Assembly: GCA_017523285.1 (NCBI GenBank) | Contig: JAFWWU010000150.1 | Span: forward strand, 1 to 57,911 | Length of the DNA: 57,911 nucleotides | Reading direction: 5' to 3' | Source: Ruminococcus sp. | GTDB taxonomy: Bacteria > Bacillota > Clostridia > Oscillospirales > Ruminococcaceae | Shown: positions 24,295 through 33,642 of the stretch, in pieces | How positions within the stretch are numbered: position 1 is the stretch's first letter | How the letters are laid out: the number at the start of each line of letters is the position of its first letter | Made by a program: the position numbers and the translations under genes | Notes under the pieces: model-generated | What the model saw: the letters and a program-made list of their open reading frames with translations, nothing else | What the model was told of the DNA's origin: nothing | The model's database searches: none

Positions 24295-25056
24295 ATGTAT
24301 TATTGCTGTGGAATAACTGAAAAGGGCGTTATGCCTCATAACGAGGACGCACTTATGATAGGAAAAAACGTAATTACAGACGGGGCTGCTGAATATAAGC
24401 TGAATCCGCCGTTTATGTGCGCCGTTTCCGACGGTGTATCGGGCGAATTGTCAGGCGAGCTTGCTTCAAGTATGTGCCTTAATCTGCTCAGCTCTGTAAA
24501 ATACAATAAAAAAACCCGTCTTGCAAACAAGCTGAATGATATTCACAATCAGCTTGCAAAGCACGGAAGCGAAAACTCCGAAACGCTTAATATGCAGGCA
24601 ACTCTCTGCGGAATTGCTATTGATGACGATAACAAAATAAGCATCATAAACATAGGAGATTCCCGTCTTTATCGTTTCAGAGGAAATCATATAAAACAAA
24701 TTTCCCGTGACCAGTCACTTGTTCAGCTTCTTTATGAGGAAGGCAGTATTACTCACGAGGAGAAGAAAACTCATGTTCACAGGAATATTATATTCCCTGT
24801 TCTCGGAAATATTTCCTCAAAGCCTGATATAGACATCGATGTTCTTGAAGAGGGATTACGCTATGGAGATGTGCTTCTGCTTTGTACAGATGGACTCTCG
24901 GATTACGTTCCACCCTCAGATATGGAGGAAATTCTCGATATGCCTAAAAGCCTGCCGAAAAGACTTGAAATGCTCGTAAAAAAGGCGCTTGAAAATGGAG
25001 GCTCGGATAATATTTCCGTAATTGCTGTTGTTTATTTTGACGAGGGGTTAATGTGA
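24295..25056 (+). CDS. PP2C-type protein serine/threonine phosphatase
   Basis: 253 residues with the PPM/PP2C motifs: MPHNEDA (about 13-19), AVSDGVSGE (about 43-51, metal aspartate), INIGDSRLYRFR (about 118-129), LLCTDGLSDYV (about 196-206) and GSDNISVIAV near the end. It dephosphorylates phospho-Ser/Thr using Mn or Mg. The usual Firmicute neighbour, a PASTA kinase (prkC), is not in this window, so the substrate may differ. It is the last gene of the tatD operon, ended by the hairpin at 25077. Confidence 0.92.
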   Translation: MYYCCGITEKGVMPHNEDALMIGKNVITDGAAEYKLNPPFMCAVSDGVSGELSGELASSMCLNLLSSVKYNKKTRLANKLNDIHNQLAKHGSENSETLNMQATLCGIAIDDDNKISIINIGDSRLYRFRGNHIKQISRDQSLVQLLYEEGSITHEEKKTHVHRNIIFPVLGNISSKPDIDIDVLEEGLRYGDVLLLCTDGLSDYVPPSDMEEILDMPKSLPKRLEMLVKKALENGGSDNISVIAVVYFDEGLM

Positions 25057-25076
25057 TTTTATAGTTATAACTGCCA

Positions 25077-25112
25077 AAAAATGCTGTTGATACATATTCA
25101 ACAGCATTTTTT
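25077..25112 (+). terminator. Terminator of the LCP-tatD-PP2C operon
   Basis: ATGCTGTTGA (25081-25090) pairs with TCAACAGCAT (25098-25107), preceded by A residues and followed by TTTTTTAT. Confidence 0.85.
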
Positions 25113-25126
25113 ATAATAAATCTATT

Positions 25127-25151
25127 TAAAAATATATAAGTGTGCCGATGT
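25127..25151 (+). promoter_or_regulatory. Probable sigma-D (flagellar) promoter of the flagellin gene
   Basis: TAAA (25127-25130) and GCCGATGT (25144-25151), close to the flagellar sigma consensus TAAA-N15-GCCGATAT. The spacer is 13, two shorter than usual. No sigma-A pair is as good. Confidence 0.5.
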
Positions 25152-25191
25152 ATATTATGATTTCTATAATTCTATAAAGGAGTATGTAATT

Positions 25192-26544
25192 ATGGGACTT
25201 AATATAAACACAAATATGGCTGCTATAACTTCAAAAAATAATCTTAAGAAAAGCAGCAATAAAATAAACAAATCAATTGAGAAACTTTCATCAGGAATGA
25301 AAATCAATCGTGCCGCTGATGATGCTTCTGGGCTTGCTATTTCTGAAAAAATGAAGGCTCGTATAAGAGCACTTGATACGGCTATTGTAAACTGCGAAGA
25401 CGGCATAAATTTAGTAAGCACAATTGAAGGTTACATTATTTCCGTTCAGGATATGGTATTAAGAATGTCAGAACTTACTATGAAATCTGCTAATGGTATT
25501 CTTGAAGATGTTGACAGAAAAGCACTGCAGGAAGAAATGGATCATCTTGGTGCAGAAATTGACAGACTTGCTGATACTGCCAATTTCAACAATATTAAGG
25601 TTATGACTGGAGTACCGTCATCGACAGTAGTAGAAAAAAAGCCAAGTAGTTTCAATTTGTTCTTGCGCCCCGATCAAGATATCCTCCTTAAAGACGAAAA
25701 AAACAGTGGAAAGGATACAGCTGAAGCACTCCGTCTATGTATTGAGCGATCTCATGGCGGTAATTTAGAAAATCTTAAAGGAAAAGCCATATACTATAAT
25801 GAAGATGGAAAAATGTTTGTCGGTGACGATACTTTATCAGAAACTGAAATAAGAACACAACTTCAAGATCAAACAAAATCATATCAACAACTAAATATAT
25901 CTCTCTACTATAGAAGCTCCATAAATGAATATCCTATAATTTTACAGATAGGTGAAACTTCTCAGGATGTAGATAAACTAAATGTTAAAACTTATGATTT
26001 TCATACTGATGTCCTTTTTAAACCTGATTATATTGCTGGGACTCCAACTGCTGTTCCAAACCGTCCAAGCACTTCAACACCGCCAATTTTCTCAATATAT
26101 GGCACAGAAGCTTCATCATCTACATCTGGATCTGGAGGCACGCAAGGCGGCACAAGCTCAGGCGTGCATTATGTTTATGATTACTCATTGGCTGGTAATT
26201 TCAAGGAAAATACCGAAAAATCCGCTTATCCCTATTCATATATTTTCAACATTTCCGATCAGGACAGTGCAATAAAAAATATAGATACCATAAAAAAAGT
26301 TTCTGAGGAAGTATCCTCAATAAGAGGTTATTATGGCTCATTACAGAACAGACTTGAACATACTATAAATAATCTTACTACAACAGAAGAGAATTTAACT
26401 GCCGCAAACAGCAGAATCCGTGATACAGATATGGCAAAAGAACTCATGACAATGACTCAATTCAATGTTTTGAGTCAGGCGGCACAGGCAATGTTAGCGC
26501 AAGCCAATACCCAGCCTCAGAATATTCTGCAATTACTGCAATAA
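25192..26544 (+). CDS. Flagellin with an unusual central domain
   Basis: 450 residues. The N-terminal D0/D1 region is classic (IEKLSSGMKINRAADDASGL near 29-48), and the C-terminal helix is equally conserved (NLTAANSRIRDTDMAKEL, then FNVLSQAAQAMLAQANTQ and the final LLQ). It polymerises into the flagellar filament after type III export. Between residues about 145 and 355 lies a surface domain unlike standard D2/D3, ending in a Pro/Ser/Thr/Gly linker (TPTAVPNRPSTSTPP, SSSTSGSGGTQGGTSSG). AAAGGAG precedes the ATG. No other flagellar gene is in the window, so it is a detached single-gene unit with its own flagellar-type promoter. Confidence 0.92.
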   Translation: MGLNINTNMAAITSKNNLKKSSNKINKSIEKLSSGMKINRAADDASGLAISEKMKARIRALDTAIVNCEDGINLVSTIEGYIISVQDMVLRMSELTMKSANGILEDVDRKALQEEMDHLGAEIDRLADTANFNNIKVMTGVPSSTVVEKKPSSFNLFLRPDQDILLKDEKNSGKDTAEALRLCIERSHGGNLENLKGKAIYYNEDGKMFVGDDTLSETEIRTQLQDQTKSYQQLNISLYYRSSINEYPIILQIGETSQDVDKLNVKTYDFHTDVLFKPDYIAGTPTAVPNRPSTSTPPIFSIYGTEASSSTSGSGGTQGGTSSGVHYVYDYSLAGNFKENTEKSAYPYSYIFNISDQDSAIKNIDTIKKVSEEVSSIRGYYGSLQNRLEHTINNLTTTEENLTAANSRIRDTDMAKELMTMTQFNVLSQAAQAMLAQANTQPQNILQLLQ

Positions 26545-26553
26545 TTAATATAA

Positions 26554-26584
26554 ACAGAGAACTTTTAACAGTTCTCTGTTTTTT
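26554..26584 (+). terminator. Terminator of the flagellin gene
   Basis: A perfect 10-bp stem (26554-26563 with 26570-26579) followed by TTTTTT. Confidence 0.85.
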
Positions 26585-26587
26585 ATA

Positions 26588-26616
26588 TTGCTATAAATAA
26601 TAAAATGTGATATAAT
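26588..26616 (+). promoter_or_regulatory. Promoter of the patatin-like gene
   Basis: TTGCTA (26588-26593), 17 bases ending TGTGA, TATAAT (26611-26616). It immediately follows the flagellin terminator. Confidence 0.6.
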
Positions 26617-26651
26617 AATATCAATATAAAAAAGGAGCATTAATCAAAACA

Positions 26652-27506
26652 ATGAATAAAAAAACAGGTCTTGTACTTGAAGGCGGAGCAATGCGTGGAA
26701 TATTCACCGCAGGCGTTACTGATATAATGATGGAAAACGGCATTGATTTCGACGGAGTAATAGGTGTATCAGCAGGTGCGGCATTCGGCTGTAATTATAA
26801 ATCAAAACAAAATGGCAGAGCTATACGCTATAACCTTAAATTCTGCAATGATAAAAGATTTTGCAGCGTTCAGTCACTCATAAAAACAGGCGATATGTTC
26901 GGTGCTGAGTTCTGTTATCATGAACTTCCGTCAAAACATGATATTTTCGACACAAAAACATTTGAAGAAAATCCGCAGGAATTCTATGTCGTATGCACCG
27001 ACGTTATAACAGGAAAGCCTGTATATAAACGCCTTGATAAAGCTGAATACAACGACCTTGAATGGATAAGAGCCTCCGCTTCTATGCCGCTTGCTTCCAG
27101 AATAGTAGAAATCGACGGCTATAAACTCCTTGACGGAGGTATTTCAGATTCTATTCCGCTTGCATATTTTCAGAAAATCGGCTATGAAAAATGCGTTGTT
27201 ATACTTACTCAGCCAAAGGGATATATAAAAACTCCGAGCAAATCAATTTATGCCGCAAAACTTATGCTTAGAAAATACCCTGAGCTTATAAAAACTCTCG
27301 AAAACCGTCCCGAAGTATACAACAAACAGGTTAAATATATAAGAAACGAAGAAAAAAAGGGCAATGTATTTGTTATCGCCCCTGAAGAAAAACTCCCTGT
27401 CAATCGTGTTGAGCATGACGCAGATAAGCTTCGTGCTGTTTACGAAATCGGCAGAAAAATCGGAAAAAATCGTCTTAACGACTTAAAAGCTTTTCTTGAA
27501 AAATAA
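26652..27506 (+). CDS. Patatin-like phospholipase
   Basis: 284 residues. The oxyanion motif GGAMRG lies at 11-16, the nucleophile elbow GVSAG with serine 40 at 38-42, and the catalytic aspartate in DGG at 161-163. It is close to the YchK/RssA-like bacterial patatin group, which hydrolyses acyl ester bonds of membrane lipids, probably from the cytoplasm because no signal peptide is present. GGAGC precedes the ATG. A four-helix membrane protein gene follows after 33 bases, probably in the same transcript. Confidence 0.92.
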   Translation: MNKKTGLVLEGGAMRGIFTAGVTDIMMENGIDFDGVIGVSAGAAFGCNYKSKQNGRAIRYNLKFCNDKRFCSVQSLIKTGDMFGAEFCYHELPSKHDIFDTKTFEENPQEFYVVCTDVITGKPVYKRLDKAEYNDLEWIRASASMPLASRIVEIDGYKLLDGGISDSIPLAYFQKIGYEKCVVILTQPKGYIKTPSKSIYAAKLMLRKYPELIKTLENRPEVYNKQVKYIRNEEKKGNVFVIAPEEKLPVNRVEHDADKLRAVYEIGRKIGKNRLNDLKAFLEK

Positions 27507-27539
27507 TTTTCATATACTTCATCAGAAAAGGAGGATAGT

Positions 27540-28202
27540 ATGGGTTATAATAAAGAAATGGCACGAAATCTCGTGCTTTTAAAAAAATGCAGAAGAATTC
27601 ACTCCACTACCTTTTATATTTTCCTCGTCGGAGGAATAATGTTCATAATATATGCTTTTCTGAACTCTGCTATTTTCGCATGGGAATGGCTTTACGCAAA
27701 GACTTCTATAACTTCCCCGTCAGGTGTTGTTATAGCTGTAATTATTGACGCACTTATTGTTGCACCGCTTGCCTTCTTCTTTGCTTACCGAGCCAGTATA
27801 AAGCTTCACGATTTATGTGCTGTATGGGGAATTCTATTAGAAACTGCAAATCTGATTTTAATGATATATCTGAAATCAGATGGCTTTTTCAAGCCTCTTA
27901 AATTTGCATTTTATGTTGCATCGCTGTACTCTGTATTGGGGATTATAACCCTTTCATTTAATCTATGGGCTAATATCGTATATCACAAGCTTGAAGAAGC
28001 GGAAGGTTTCCCTCATTTCAACGAAAGATTTACAGAATATGAGGAAGAAAAGCTTCAGCGAAAAATAATGGATAAATACGAAATCAGTATGCGTGAACGT
28101 ATGAAAACATCTACTGATACTATGGGCGGAGTTGATTATTCAAACGATATACTTGAAGAAAACATTTCAACCCATAAATCTGATATGATGGATAGTATAT
28201 AA
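27540..28202 (+). CDS. Four-helix membrane protein, function unknown
   Basis: 220 residues with four predicted transmembrane helices (about 25-45, 60-82, 92-110 and 117-140) and a charged cytoplasmic C-terminal tail of about 75 residues (FNERFTEYEEEKLQRK, MDKYEISMRERMK). The AAAGGAGG ribosome site is strong. I do not recognise a family. Co-transcription with the patatin gene is the only functional hint. A shared bidirectional terminator separates it from the convergent GNAT gene. Confidence 0.65.
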   Translation: MGYNKEMARNLVLLKKCRRIHSTTFYIFLVGGIMFIIYAFLNSAIFAWEWLYAKTSITSPSGVVIAVIIDALIVAPLAFFFAYRASIKLHDLCAVWGILLETANLILMIYLKSDGFFKPLKFAFYVASLYSVLGIITLSFNLWANIVYHKLEEAEGFPHFNERFTEYEEEKLQRKIMDKYEISMRERMKTSTDTMGGVDYSNDILEENISTHKSDMMDSI

Positions 28203-28206
28203 AGAT

Positions 28207-28244
28207 AAAAATCCTGAGAAATCAAAATTTCTCAGGATTTTTAT
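28207..28244 (+). terminator. Bidirectional terminator between convergent genes
   Basis: A perfect 12-bp stem (28211-28222 with 28227-28238), A-run before and T-run after. Confidence 0.85.
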
Positions 28245-28672
28245 TATATCTCATTTTGTTTTACATGATACATAAGTTTTAATCGCTGTGCTTCATTCGC
28301 AGAAAAACCGAACTTCTCATAAAATGGAATTTTATCAGGCATTGCACATAATTCTACAAAAATATCAGTATCCTTTATGCCGTTTTCATCAATGTATTTC
28401 AATAACTCGTTAATCATAAGCCTGCCAATTCCCTTATGCTGATATTCAGGTCTTACAATAACATCTTTAATGTAATAATTAAGTCCAAGATCACCAATCA
28501 TTCTTGCCATAGCAACAATTCTATCATTATCAAAAACAGATATTCTGAAAACGGTATTATCTAAAGCAAGTTTTGTCTGTTCAACTGACGGAGCATTATT
28601 CCATACAGATTCCCATAAATCTATAAATTCTTCAGCATTTAATTCGTTATATTTCAGTGTTAGCCCATTCAT
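28244..28672 (-). CDS. GNAT family N-acetyltransferase at the end of the polyamine operon
   Basis: 142 residues. Acetyl-CoA motif A is RPEYQHKGIGRLMINELL (near 77-94), and the C-terminal IPFYEKFGF motif is typical. The start follows GGAGGAG. It begins 20 bases after the potD stop, in the same direction, so it is probably the last gene of the polyamine transporter operon. A polyamine acetyltransferase role is an attractive inference from position only; the sequence does not identify the substrate. Confidence 0.85.
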   Translation of the reverse strand: MNGLTLKYNELNAEEFIDLWESVWNNAPSVEQTKLALDNTVFRISVFDNDRIVAMARMIGDLGLNYYIKDVIVRPEYQHKGIGRLMINELLKYIDENGIKDTDIFVELCAMPDKIPFYEKFGFSANEAQRLKLMYHVKQNEI

Positions 28673-28692
28673 TTATACTCCTCCGCAAATTT

Positions 28693-29958
28693 TCAGAATA
28701 TATCCTTTTTGCTCTTGATATGACGTCTGATAAGCACAATGATTATTGTGGCAAGACAAGCTATAAGGAAAACAGGCACAAGCCATTTATTTGTTGTTTC
28801 ATCATCAGCCGACTTCATTTCTGTCCATAAATCCTGCATTGTCTTGTTTGCTTCATCTGAAAGATTTACAAATACAGTTGTGCGGTTAGCGATAAGCTCT
28901 TCATCAGGGTATGAAATCGGATCATTCTTAACCTCATCATCAAGCATATCAAAAGCCGCAGAATGTGGAGTTGAATAACAGATATAATCGATATTCGCAT
29001 ACGCTATATCAGGCTCGCACATAAAATTGATGTACATTTCAGCGGCTTCCTTCTGCTTGGAGCTTTTTGGAATACACATAGCATCAACAAAAAGATTTGT
29101 TCCGCTTTTCGGGACAACGAAATTAAGAGAATCGTTTTCCTCCATAATCGTAAGTGCGTCACCTGCATAATAAGGTGCAATAAGAGCATCACCTGCTCCC
29201 ATTTTATCGAAAATTTCGTCCATTACATATCCCTGAACGACTTTTTTCTGCTTTTTAAGCTTTTCAGCCGCCGCTGCAAGCTCATCAGGATTTTCGGTAT
29301 TCAGAGAATATCCGAGAAGTATCTCTGCAATGGCAAATGCATCACGGGGATTATCAAACATAAGAATCTGGTCGGCATATTCCTCGTTCCAGAGTAAATC
29401 CCAGTCAATATCCTCTTCATTGATGTCAACTACAGTTTCATCATAGATAATTCCAACCGTTCCCCATGTATAAGGCACGGAATACTCATTTTCAGGGTCG
29501 TATTCCATATTACGGAAATTATCCATAATATAACTGAAATTCGGGATATTATCAAAATCAAGCTTCTGTATGAGCTTTTCCTTTATCATTTTGCTTATCA
29601 TATAGTCAGATGGGATTACTATATCATAAGAAGCTCCACCGCCTTTAAGTTTTGCATAAAGCTCTTCATTTGTGGCAAAATTTGTGTAATTTACTTTTAT
29701 TCCCGTAAGCTTTTCAAACTCTGTATTTACATCAAGAGTTCCCTCATCTGCACCTGTGGAAATATATTCTCCCCAGTTATAGACATTGATTGAAATATCC
29801 TTACCTTTAAAGCGTGTATAATAATCGGGGTCTGAAACTGTAAGCGTCTGCTCAACGATTTCCTCTTCTTCTGCTGTTTCTTCCTCAGAAGAACAGCCGC
29901 CGAACATTCCGAGAGTCATTACGGAAATCATAACGAGCGCAAAAATCTTCTTTTTCAT
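28693..29958 (-). CDS. potD: Polyamine ABC transporter substrate-binding lipoprotein with a C-terminal membrane helix
   Basis: 421 residues. Lipoprotein signal: MKKKIFALVMISVMTLGMFG followed by GCSS. The PotD fold is recognisable by INVYNWGEYIS (near 60), YDIVIPSDYMISKM and PYTWGTVGI. It binds spermidine or putrescine outside the membrane. Unusually, the protein ends in a hydrophobic helix (WLVPVFLIACLATIIIVLI, near 391-410) followed by basic RRHIKSKKD, so it is anchored at both ends. ATG 29958 follows AAGGGGG by seven bases and overlaps the potC stop region closely. A GNAT gene follows. Confidence 0.9.
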   Translation of the reverse strand: MKKKIFALVMISVMTLGMFGGCSSEEETAEEEEIVEQTLTVSDPDYYTRFKGKDISINVYNWGEYISTGADEGTLDVNTEFEKLTGIKVNYTNFATNEELYAKLKGGGASYDIVIPSDYMISKMIKEKLIQKLDFDNIPNFSYIMDNFRNMEYDPENEYSVPYTWGTVGIIYDETVVDINEEDIDWDLLWNEEYADQILMFDNPRDAFAIAEILLGYSLNTENPDELAAAAEKLKKQKKVVQGYVMDEIFDKMGAGDALIAPYYAGDALTIMEENDSLNFVVPKSGTNLFVDAMCIPKSSKQKEAAEMYINFMCEPDIAYANIDYICYSTPHSAAFDMLDDEVKNDPISYPDEELIANRTTVFVNLSDEANKTMQDLWTEMKSADDETTNKWLVPVFLIACLATIIIVLIRRHIKSKKDIF

Positions 29959-29960
29959 AT

Positions 29961-30764
29961 TCACGCCCCCTTATATCCGGCATTTTTCTTTGCCTGTCTT
30001 GTTTCGATTATATTCTTTACAATAAGAATAATAACTACAACTACAAATATAATTGTAGAAAGAGCATTGATTTCAGGTGAAATCTTTCTTCTTGTCATAG
30101 AATAAATAGTTATAGGCAAAGTCTGTGATGTCGAGCCACTTGTAAAATAACTTATAACAAAATCATCAAGCGAATATGTAAATGCCATAAGAAATCCACT
30201 GATAACTCCGGGCATAATTTCAGGAAGAATTACCTTTTTAAACGCTTGAAACGGACTGCATCCGAGATCCTGTGCCGCTTCAAAAAGATGTGGGTCCATC
30301 TGCTTGAATTTAGGCATTATGTTAAGTATTACATAAGGAATATCAAATGTAATATGTGCAATAAGAAGCGTAACAAAACCGAATTCAAGCTTCATTCTTG
30401 CCGCAAAGAAAACAAACAGAAGCATGAGCGATACACCTGTTACAATTTCAGGGTTTATAATAGGCATATTTGTTACGTTCATTACAACAGCCTTCGGAAC
30501 CTTTTTCATGCTGTTAATTCCTATCGCCGCAAGAGTGCCGAGAATTGTAGAAACTATACTTGCAATAACAGCAATTATAATTGTATTAATAAGCGAGGTT
30601 ATAATAATTTTGTTATTGAATAATCTCACATACCAGTCAAGTGTAAATCCGCTGAATACCGAGCGGCTTTTTGTTTCATTGAACGAAAACACAATAAGCA
30701 CAAAAATCGGAACATACAGAAAAAGGAATACAAGCGCCATATAGATTTTACCAAGCTTTTTCAT
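29961..30764 (-). CDS. potC: Polyamine ABC transporter permease
   Basis: 267 residues with six membrane helices and the inner-membrane EAA-type loop (LFEAAQDLGCSPFQAFKKVILP, near 165-187) that docks onto PotA. It forms the transport channel with PotB. Sequence such as LYVPIFVLIVFSFNE at the N-terminus is characteristic of PotC. It starts 12 bases after potB and is followed directly by potD. GGAGG precedes the ATG. Confidence 0.93.
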   Translation of the reverse strand: MKKLGKIYMALVFLFLYVPIFVLIVFSFNETKSRSVFSGFTLDWYVRLFNNKIIITSLINTIIIAVIASIVSTILGTLAAIGINSMKKVPKAVVMNVTNMPIINPEIVTGVSLMLLFVFFAARMKLEFGFVTLLIAHITFDIPYVILNIMPKFKQMDPHLFEAAQDLGCSPFQAFKKVILPEIMPGVISGFLMAFTYSLDDFVISYFTSGSTSQTLPITIYSMTRRKISPEINALSTIIFVVVVIILIVKNIIETRQAKKNAGYKGA

Positions 30765-30776
30765 ATATCCGCCTCC

Positions 30777-31586
30777 TTATATCAGCACCTGATCATCGGG
30801 GCTGAACTGATTCATTACTGTCATAATAACAAGAATAATCACCATAAGCACAAGCGAAATTGCCGCTCCGAGATGAGGATTATATGAATTTCCGAGGAAC
30901 TGCATTTCAATAAGGTCACCTATAAGCAGGTTAGAACCGCCGCCAAGCATTCTTGAAATAATAAATGTTGAAATCGCAGGAACAAATACCATCGTAATTC
31001 CTGATGTTATACCGGGCAGACTAAGCGGTACAATTACTCTGAAAAGCACATTTACAGAGTTACAGCCAAGATCCCTTGAAGCCTCTATTACGCTTTTATC
31101 TATTTTCGCCATTACTGAATAAAGCGGCAGAATCATAAACGGAAGATAATTATAAACCATTCCGAGCACAACCGCACCCGATGTATTTATAAGCTTGTAA
31201 GGTCCTAAGCCTACCATTCCGAGAAGATGATTGATAATACCGTTATTTCCGAGCAAGGTCATCCACGCATAAGTACGGAGAAGGAAGTTCATCCACATCG
31301 GAAGCATTACAATCATCATCATTGTCCCCTGCCTGTGCTTTTCCATTCTCGAAATAATAAATGCTATCGGATACGCAAGAACAAGACATATAACCGTTGC
31401 AATCAGAGCAAGCCAGATTGAATGAACAAATATATTTGCATACTGCCCGACATCGGAAATATGTTTTATTGTAAAGCTGCCGTCCTCATTTGTGAATGCA
31501 AAAAATGCTACCATTATAATAGGTACAAGAATAAATATAACCATCCATACAAGATATGGCACAGATAATACTTTAAGCTGTTTCAT
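30777..31586 (-). CDS. potB: Polyamine ABC transporter permease
   Basis: 269 residues, six membrane helices, EAA loop VIEASRDLGCNSVNVLFRVIVP (near 167-188). The central LLRTYAWMTLLGNNGIINHL matches PotB. It pairs with PotC. Its ATG shares a base with the potA stop codon, so the two are translationally coupled. Confidence 0.93.
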   Translation of the reverse strand: MKQLKVLSVPYLVWMVIFILVPIIMVAFFAFTNEDGSFTIKHISDVGQYANIFVHSIWLALIATVICLVLAYPIAFIISRMEKHRQGTMMMIVMLPMWMNFLLRTYAWMTLLGNNGIINHLLGMVGLGPYKLINTSGAVVLGMVYNYLPFMILPLYSVMAKIDKSVIEASRDLGCNSVNVLFRVIVPLSLPGITSGITMVFVPAISTFIISRMLGGGSNLLIGDLIEMQFLGNSYNPHLGAAISLVLMVIILVIMTVMNQFSPDDQVLI

Positions 31587-32632
31587 TATTGTTCCTCCGA
31601 TATCTTCATAATATGAATATCAAACGGATCAAAATCCATACCAATCATAGCACCGACAGGCTCAGCCTTTGTGGAATGAATAATCCACTTATGGTCAACT
31701 CCGTCAACAGTCATTTCATAATGAACGCCCTTGAATACAACAGATTCTACTATACCTGTAAGCTTTGCGCCCTCAGCAGATACAACCTTTACATCTTCAG
31801 GACGTATTACAACGTCAACTGTTTCATTCGGGTCAAATCCCTTATCAACGCATTTGAAGCGTCTGCCTGTAAATTCAACTACGCAGTCCTCAGGCATACA
31901 GCCGTTTACAATATTACTTTCTCCGATAAAATCGGCAACGAATGCATTCACAGGCTCATTATATATATCAGTCGGAGAGCCTATCTGCTGAATAATACCA
32001 TTATTCATAACAACAACAGTATCAGACATTGTAAGAGCTTCCTCCTGATCGTGAGTTACATATACAAATGTCAGTTCAAGTGCCTGCTGAATTTTTCTTA
32101 GCTCTGTCTGCATTTCCTTTCTGAGCTTAAGGTCAAGCGCACCAAGCGGCTCGTCAAGGAGAAGCACCTTAGGATGATTTACAAGCGCTCTTGCAATTGC
32201 AACTCTCTGCTGCTGACCGCCTGAAAGACGATTTACAGAACGCTTTTCAAAGCCTTTGAGGTTTACAAGCTCAAGCATTTCTCCGACACGCTTTACTATT
32301 TCCTTTTCGGAAACATTCTTTACCCTAAGACCGAATGCAATATTTTCATATACATTAAGGTGAGGGAAAAGAGCATATCTCTGAAATACAGTATTTACAT
32401 TTCTCTTATGCGGCGGAAGTCCGTTTATACGTTTTCCATCAAAAAATACATCTCCGCTTGTAGGCTCTAAAAAACCTGCGATTATTCTGAGAGTGGTTGT
32501 TTTTCCGCATCCCGATGGTCCGAGAAATGTAACAAACTCCTTATCCTTTATGTCAAGACTTATATTTTTAAGTATTCTTTCTCCGTCTTCAAAATCAACT
32601 ACAAGATTTTTCAGGCTGACAATATTTTCCAT
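31586..32632 (-). CDS. potA: Polyamine ABC transporter ATP-binding protein
   Basis: About 348 residues. Walker [10 protein letters not shown], signature [15 protein letters not shown] and Walker [13 protein letters not shown] are followed by a C-terminal TOBE-type domain ([11 protein letters not shown] near 270), as in PotA/FbpC/MalK regulators. It energises uptake of spermidine or putrescine. The start [10 protein letters not shown] at 32632 is preferred because AAAGGGA lies eight bases upstream; three in-frame ATGs further up lack ribosome sites. It is the first gene of the potABCD-GNAT operon and has a consensus promoter at 32685. Confidence 0.93.
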   Translation of the reverse strand: MENIVSLKNLVVDFEDGERILKNISLDIKDKEFVTFLGPSGCGKTTTLRIIAGFLEPTSGDVFFDGKRINGLPPHKRNVNTVFQRYALFPHLNVYENIAFGLRVKNVSEKEIVKRVGEMLELVNLKGFEKRSVNRLSGGQQQRVAIARALVNHPKVLLLDEPLGALDLKLRKEMQTELRKIQQALELTFVYVTHDQEEALTMSDTVVVMNNGIIQQIGSPTDIYNEPVNAFVADFIGESNIVNGCMPEDCVVEFTGRRFKCVDKGFDPNETVDVVIRPEDVKVVSAEGAKLTGIVESVVFKGVHYEMTVDGVDHKWIIHSTKAEPVGAMIGMDFDPFDIHIMKISEEQ

Positions 32633-32684
32633 CCGAAACATCCCTTTCATTTTCAAGTAGCATATAATGCATATATACGATATA

Positions 32685-32713
32685 ATTATAGATTATAAGG
32701 CGGTAAATGTCAA
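32685..32713 (-). promoter_or_regulatory. Promoter of the polyamine operon
   Basis: Minus-strand TTGACA (32713-32708), 17 bases, TATAAT (32690-32685). Confidence 0.75.
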
Positions 32714-32753
32714 TAAAAATCGATATTTTTACTTCTGAAAACTATATAAACAT

Positions 32754-32796
32754 TTCAAGGCGGCACACTCTCTTATGAGATGTACCGCCTTGAAAA
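32754..32796 (-). terminator. Hairpin between the AraC gene and the polyamine operon
   Basis: A 14-base stem with one mismatch (32754-32767 with 32781-32794). The minus-strand tail is only weakly T-rich. Confidence 0.65.
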
Positions 32797-32814
32797 TTTT
32801 ATCTGCCATAAAAC

Positions 32815-33558
32815 TCACGTTATCTTATTCATATAATGCTCTTCTCTGTATTTTTTCGGAGTAATGCCGTTTATCTTTTTAAATACACTTATAAATGCAC
32901 TCTGAGAAGAAAAACCAAGTGCAAGAGATATATCAAGATACGAAAACTCAGAATATTTCAATAAATTTTCCGCAGTAGTAACCTTTGCGTGAGTTACGAA
33001 CTCTTTTATCGTTCTGCCTGTTTCTTTCTGAAAAAGCTTTGAAAGATATGTCTGATTAAGTCCGACATATTCCGCAAGCACTTTTATCGATAAATCCTCG
33101 TGCAGATGCTCATATATATAATCAATACATTTTCTGACATGAATTGAAATAACCTTATCTTTTTTCAGATCTCTCATTCTTTCGGCAAAGTCTATACGCA
33201 TTTCCTCAAAAATATCAAGAATCTGTTCGCATTCTGTGCATTTATCGGCTCTTTGAATGTAAATATCACTTAATGTATACGCTACATCATGTCCGAGTCC
33301 ACCCTCGACACAGACACGGGAAATAAGCGCCACTGCAACTACAAAATGATACATAAGATTTCTCACGGGATTATCGGAAAGAGTCCCCTTGCCCTCCTGA
33401 AAATTGCTTCTTATCGCCGCAAAGCTGCTTTTAACACGTTCAACATCGCCCGATTGAATAACCATATATCTTTCAAACTCGCTTCTGAACGGAGTTCTTG
33501 TAAAGCCGTCTGTTTTCTGAACGTAAAGACGATAATTAAGGTCACGATTTGTATTCAA
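32815..33558 (-). CDS. AraC family transcriptional regulator
   Basis: About 247 residues. The C-terminal 100 residues hold the two helix-turn-helix motifs of AraC/XylS proteins (LSIKVLAEYVGLNQTYLSKL, then YLDISLALGFSSQSAFISVF and ITPKKYREEH). The N-terminal half is helical with a central Cys pair (DKCTEC) and fits no sugar-binding cupin, so the ligand is unknown. The start is uncertain: TTG 33558 lies ten bases after AAGGAG, while GTG 33567 overlaps the site. It lies just upstream of potABCD in the same direction and may regulate polyamine uptake. Confidence 0.85.
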   Translation of the reverse strand: MNTNRDLNYRLYVQKTDGFTRTPFRSEFERYMVIQSGDVERVKSSFAAIRSNFQEGKGTLSDNPVRNLMYHFVVAVALISRVCVEGGLGHDVAYTLSDIYIQRADKCTECEQILDIFEEMRIDFAERMRDLKKDKVISIHVRKCIDYIYEHLHEDLSIKVLAEYVGLNQTYLSKLFQKETGRTIKEFVTHAKVTTAENLLKYSEFSYLDISLALGFSSQSAFISVFKKINGITPKKYREEHYMNKIT

Positions 33559-33613
33559 GCAGATCACTCTCCTTCTGTATTAACGAAATGTAAACTATTT
33601 GTATCTGATTTTC

Positions 33614-33642
33614 ATTATACCATGTTTTTGATATAAAAACAA
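33614..33642 (-). promoter_or_regulatory. Promoter of the AraC gene
   Basis: Minus-strand TTGTTT (33642-33637), 17 bases ending CATGG, TATAAT (33619-33614). Confidence 0.7.

Noticed and set aside
32754..32796. Hairpin as a polyamine-sensing riboswitch
   Set aside because: It lies upstream of the potA promoter, not in the leader, and has a simple terminator-like stem.
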